Shown here: piece after piece, positions 60,883 to 64,000 of the stretch
How positions within the stretch are numbered: the first letter of the stretch is position 1
Layout: every line of letters begins with the position of its first letter
NCBI GenBank assembly: GCA_035499735.1
Contig: DATJYC010000043.1
Location: forward strand, 22,631-86,630
Source of the DNA: VBDM01 sp035499735
GTDB lineage: Bacteria; Pseudomonadota; Gammaproteobacteria; Burkholderiales; SG8-39
Direction: 5' to 3'
DNA length: 64,000 bases
Notes under the pieces: model-generated
The model's database searches: none
What the model saw: the letters and a program-made list of their open reading frames with translations, nothing else
What the model was told of the DNA's origin: nothing
Position numbers and translations under genes: made by a program

Positions 60883-61744
60883 GGCCGAACAGCCCCCGCG
60901 GCCGGAACAGCAGGATGGCGATGAACACGAGGAAGATGCCGATCTGCCCCAGGCTCTCGCCCAGCCACAGCCCGCCGAGCGACTCGATCACGCCGACGAT
61001 GACGCCGCCGGCGAGCGCGCCGGCGAAGCTCCCCATGCCGCCGAGCACCACGATGGTGAACGCGATCAGAACGAAGCCGTTGCCGACCTGCGGGTTGACA
61101 TAGTAAGCGGGGAGCAGGAAGCACGCGGCGGCCCCGAGGCACGCAAGGCCGATGCCGAAGCTCATCGCGAGCACATGCTCGACGTCGATGCCGACGAGGC
61201 GCGCCCCCTGCGGCTCCTTCGCCACCGCGCGGATGGCGCGGCCGAGGTCGGTGCGGGTGACGAATGCGAGCATCAGCGCCGCGACCGCGACGGCCCCGAA
61301 GAACGCGACGACCTTCGGCACCGCGATCATCGCCCCGGCGACCTTCACCGTCGCGAAGGTGTACGCGGTCTCGATCGTGCGCGTGTCGGACTTGAACGCG
61401 GCGAGCGCCGCGTTCTCGAGCACGATCGCGAGGCCGAGGGTTACAAGCAGAACGTTCTCGTCGCGGCCGTGGCTCGTGCGCGCCACCACGAAGCGCTGCA
61501 GGACGTAGCCGAGCGCGAACATCGCCGGCACCACCACCGGCAGCGCCGCGTAGGGATCGAGGCCGAGCCGCGCGTTGAGGAAGAACACGCCGTAGAGCGC
61601 CGCCATCAGCAGCGCACCGTGCGCGAAGTTGATGATGTGCAGCACGCCGTAGATCAGCGTGAGGCCGAGCGCGACCAGGGCGTAAACCGCGCCCTGGGTG
61701 AGGCCGTTCAGCAGCGCGGCGAGGACTATCTGAAGGTCAACCAA
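60875..61744 (-). CDS. livH: ABC transporter permease, LivH type
   Basis: A 289-residue permease with the LivH start LLNGLTQGAVYALVALGLTLIYG and the family segment GGMGSFAGALAGGVIVG. Translation begins at TTG, which is supported by an AGGGAG 6 nt upstream. The phosphotransferase gene is 38 nt upstream on the same strand. Confidence 0.9.
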   Translation of the reverse strand: MVDLQIVLAALLNGLTQGAVYALVALGLTLIYGVLHIINFAHGALLMAALYGVFFLNARLGLDPYAALPVVVPAMFALGYVLQRFVVARTSHGRDENVLLVTLGLAIVLENAALAAFKSDTRTIETAYTFATVKVAGAMIAVPKVVAFFGAVAVAALMLAFVTRTDLGRAIRAVAKEPQGARLVGIDVEHVLAMSFGIGLACLGAAACFLLPAYYVNPQVGNGFVLIAFTIVVLGGMGSFAGALAGGVIVGVIESLGGLWLGESLGQIGIFLVFIAILLFRPRGLFGRA

Positions 61745-61782
61745 GACTCGCTCCCTGGAAAACCAAGGCCCGGAACCTCGCG

Positions 61783-62895
61783 CTACCGGCGAAGCGCGTC
61801 GCGCATGCGAAGGGCGCGCTGCGTGGCCCGCCGGCAGAGGGCGGCGACGCGCCGTCGGGTCTCCGCATCACCGTTCGGATGGAGCGGGTCCACCAGGATA
61901 TACCCGAGCTGGGCCATCGCCTTGATCCAGCCGAGCTGCCAGCCGCGGTCGAAGCTTTCCCGATCGACGCGCCGGCCGAGGCGGGCGGCGAGCCGGTCCA
62001 CGTAGAGCTGCGCGAGGTCGTCGCAGTCGTCGCCCGCGTCCATGCCATCGGGCGGATAGGCCCAATAGTGAAGCAGGCAGTGCCACTGCAGGTCGGCGCC
62101 GGCGGGCCCTCGAGACGCGAACTCCCAGTCGAAGAGCCAGATGCGTCCTCCGTCGAACGCGATGTTGGCGCGCCTCAAGTCTCCGTGGAGGAGCGTCTGC
62201 GGCTCGCGCGCTAGCGCCTCGATCCACCCCGTGTCTTCGACGAGCACGAGATACTCTTCCGCGAGATTCGAGCCCAGGCTCTCGAGAAACAGGGGCAGGA
62301 ACGCGCCCATCAGTTTGAAATCCTCGACCATCTGCAGGAGACAAGGCTCGTTGCTGCTGCGCCTGCCCGACAAGTGCAGCACCGCCTTGCGGAACAAGTC
62401 GGTGGGCCCCGTCACATCGGGCAGCGGCGCTTGCTCAAGCTCGGCGCGCTCCCAGTGGCGGGCCTGCATCGCGGCGAGCCCGGCCACGAGCGCCCTCGAG
62501 TCCTCGCGGCCGAACCTGCCTCGCTCGCGGATGCCCGTGGACACGTCGTGCATGAGCACCCAGTAGCGCCGTGCAGCCGGTTCGTAGGCCACGTCGATCA
62601 CGGGGCACCGGATCGGGCCGTCGAGCCCGCGCGTCACGCCCTGCAACCAGAGCCGATGCTCGCCGCCGGCGCCGCCCATGCCCGCGATCCGCCAGCTGTG
62701 CTCGTCGATGTACTTGAGGACGAAGCTCCGATCGCCGACGCTCAGCCGCTGCACGGTCGCGCCGGTGCGACCCCCGAGCAGGGGCGCGGTCTGGAGCTCG
62801 CCGCGCGCTTGCGGAAGGCCCGCGCGAGCGAGAGCGCTCTGCAAATACGCAAAGTCGGGGCGCCCGGAAGCCAGGGCAGTGGTCGCTGCGCTCAC
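61783..62895 (-). CDS. APH-family phosphotransferase
   Basis: A 370-residue kinase-fold protein. The ATP-binding part has SFVLKYIDE and the catalytic loop reads LLHGDLRRANIAFDGG (HxDxxxxN), with the metal-binding Asp in LFDWEFASRG. This matches the aminoglycoside phosphotransferase/choline kinase superfamily. Its GTG start shares bases with the TGA of the binding-protein gene, so it is coupled to the transporter. That suggests phosphorylation of the imported molecule rather than drug resistance, though substrate is inferred. Confidence 0.8.
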   Translation of the reverse strand: MSAATTALASGRPDFAYLQSALARAGLPQARGELQTAPLLGGRTGATVQRLSVGDRSFVLKYIDEHSWRIAGMGGAGGEHRLWLQGVTRGLDGPIRCPVIDVAYEPAARRYWVLMHDVSTGIRERGRFGREDSRALVAGLAAMQARHWERAELEQAPLPDVTGPTDLFRKAVLHLSGRRSSNEPCLLQMVEDFKLMGAFLPLFLESLGSNLAEEYLVLVEDTGWIEALAREPQTLLHGDLRRANIAFDGGRIWLFDWEFASRGPAGADLQWHCLLHYWAYPPDGMDAGDDCDDLAQLYVDRLAARLGRRVDRESFDRGWQLGWIKAMAQLGYILVDPLHPNGDAETRRRVAALCRRATQRALRMRDALRR

Positions 62896-64000
62896 GCCTT
62901 CCAGGGGAACACGGGATCCGACTCGCGGTACTCCTTGGGCAGCACCACCTTGATGTCGCCCTTCAGCACCTGCATCACGAGCGGCCGCGCGCCGGTGTTC
63001 TGGCCGTTCACGAACTTCGTCGGCCCGTAGGGCATGAAGTGCCCGTTCCAGGTCGATGCTGCGAGCGCTTCGATGATCGCCGCGCGGTCGCGGGATTTCG
63101 CCCGCTCGATGGCGTCCGCGAGCAGGTAGACGCACTGGTAGTTGAGGAAGACCTCGTAGGTGAAGAACTGGTCCTTCATGCCCTCGACCTTCCGGCGCAG
63201 CGCGGTCGCGCGCTTGTCCTTGGCGTTGTACCAGTGGTTGCAGTCGATGACCCCGTTCGCGACGTCGGGGAATTCCTTCACGAACTTGAACGACGACGCC
63301 GCGCCGCCCAGCACCGAGTAGATCGCGCGGGGCGCGACCGCCTGCTGCTTCATGGTCCGCAGCAGGAGCGCGTACTCGTTATAGTAGTTCGCCGGAATGA
63401 GGATGTCCGGGTTGAGCGATTTCATCCTCAGCACGATGTTGCTGAAGTCGCGCGTCGGGTTCGCGTGCTTCACCACTTCGACGACCTTGTAGCCCAGGCC
63501 CGGGAGCTGGGCCGCGAGCAGGTTCGCGGTGCCGGTGCCGAACAGCGACTCCTCGTGAACGATCATCACCGTGCTCAGCGGCTTGCCGGCGAGCGTGTTC
63601 AGCACGTGCAGGTCGTTGATCGCGGCCTCCGAGACCGTGCGGTAGCCCGGGCCGAAGCGGAAGGTGTTCTTCAGCCCGCGCTCGACGATCTGGTCGGCTA
63701 CGCCGACGTCGACGACGTTGGGGATCGAGTACTTCGCCGCGGCCTGCGAGGTCGCGAGACAGATCGCGCTCGCATACGCGCCGACGATCGCCGACACGCC
63801 CTCCTCGTTCATCTTCTCGACCTCCGAGACGCCGGCCTCGGGCTTGGACTGCGCGTCGCCGAGCACCGCCTGGAGCTTCGCGCCGCCGAGCGACTTGATC
63901 CCGCCCGAGGCGTTGATCTCGTCGATCGCGATCTGCGCCCCGAGGCGGCACAGGTTCCCCGAGTAGGAGAGAAAGCCCGTGACCGGGTGCAGCACGCCGA
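62892..64000 (-). CDS. branched-chain amino-acid-type ABC substrate-binding protein (5' partial)
   Basis: The frame runs to the window edge, so the signal peptide and N-terminus are missing. What is seen is the type-I periplasmic fold of Liv-type proteins: LGAQIAIDEINASGGIKSLGG, AIVGAYASAICLATSQAA, VMIVHEESLFGTGTAN and KGDIKVVLPKEYRESDP. It is the first gene seen of the transport operon, before the phosphotransferase and LivHMGF. Ligand unknown. Confidence 0.9.
   Translation of the reverse strand, partial: GVLHPVTGFLSYSGNLCRLGAQIAIDEINASGGIKSLGGAKLQAVLGDAQSKPEAGVSEVEKMNEEGVSAIVGAYASAICLATSQAAAKYSIPNVVDVGVADQIVERGLKNTFRFGPGYRTVSEAAINDLHVLNTLAGKPLSTVMIVHEESLFGTGTANLLAAQLPGLGYKVVEVVKHANPTRDFSNIVLRMKSLNPDILIPANYYNEYALLLRTMKQQAVAPRAIYSVLGGAASSFKFVKEFPDVANGVIDCNHWYNAKDKRATALRRKVEGMKDQFFTYEVFLNYQCVYLLADAIERAKSRDRAAIIEALAASTWNGHFMPYGPTKFVNGQNTGARPLVMQVLKGDIKVVLPKEYRESDPVFPWKA

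Noticed and set aside
61783..62895. Phosphotransferase as an aminoglycoside resistance gene
   Set aside because: It is coupled by GTGA to a Liv-type binding protein and is 370 residues, longer than classical resistance enzymes; a metabolic kinase fits better.

Overview
The window is about 64 kb of high-GC DNA with dense gene packing, very many 4-nt ATGA/GTGA stop-start overlaps, and frequent GTG and TTG starts. Three Bug/TctC-type tripartite-tricarboxylate binding proteins, CaiB-type CoA transferases, feruloyl-CoA catabolism genes, TAXI-TRAP transporters and a LivFGMH transporter together point to a metabolically versatile betaproteobacterium (Burkholderiales-like, probably soil or sediment). 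I saw no tRNA, rRNA, insertion sequence, prophage or CRISPR array.

Layout. 1-5.7 kb: feruloyl-CoA synthase (cut by the window start), hydroxycinnamoyl-CoA hydratase/lyase, a CoA transferase, a secreted lipoprotein and an acyl-CoA dehydrogenase. 5.7-13.9 kb: a YfaZ-like outer-membrane protein, then a likely trans-envelope electron conduit. The conduit comprises a SPOR/TPR/beta-barrel porin candidate, a small AMIN-like periplasmic protein, 9-heme and 21-heme cytochromes c, a b-heme-type membrane protein, and a divergent membrane-anchored Fe-S/flavin oxidoreductase. 13.9-22.8 kb: a minus-strand catabolic operon (M20 peptidase, two Bug proteins, hydrolase, enoyl-CoA hydratase, SDR), an MFS exporter and a porin-like protein. 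23.2-27.1 kb: YgiQ radical SAM protein, small lipoprotein, PA2779-like protein and a TAXI protein without signal peptide. 27.2-30.8 kb: four overlapping envelope genes (LPP20, LpoB-like, COG3014-like, LPP20). 30.9-35.8 kb: two YceI proteins with cytochrome b561, an orphan response regulator, hydrolases and a VOC protein.

35.9-46.3 kb is a quinoprotein island. Two PQQ dehydrogenases with the Asp-x-Asp signature of lanthanide enzymes sit with their cytochromes c, a TonB receptor, a b561 cytochrome and a PQQ-associated beta-propeller. A CRP-like regulator is present, and the island is bracketed by two paralogous small exported proteins with position-conserved leaders and TGTG...CACA inverted repeats. 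46.4-54.1 kb carries mixed genes: Bug protein, GxQIG-repeat protein, PEBP, dihydroorotase-like amidohydrolase, LeuD-like subunit, MBL hydrolase and SDR. 54.1-64 kb holds a TAXI-TRAP transporter and an operon running from a Liv-type binding protein (cut by the window end) through an APH-like kinase, LivHMGF and a LeuC-like aconitase-family subunit.

The best candidates for something new are the porin-multiheme cytochrome conduit with its unusual Fe-S flavoprotein, and the pair of small exported proteins with conserved upstream regions next to the CRP regulator in the quinoprotein island.
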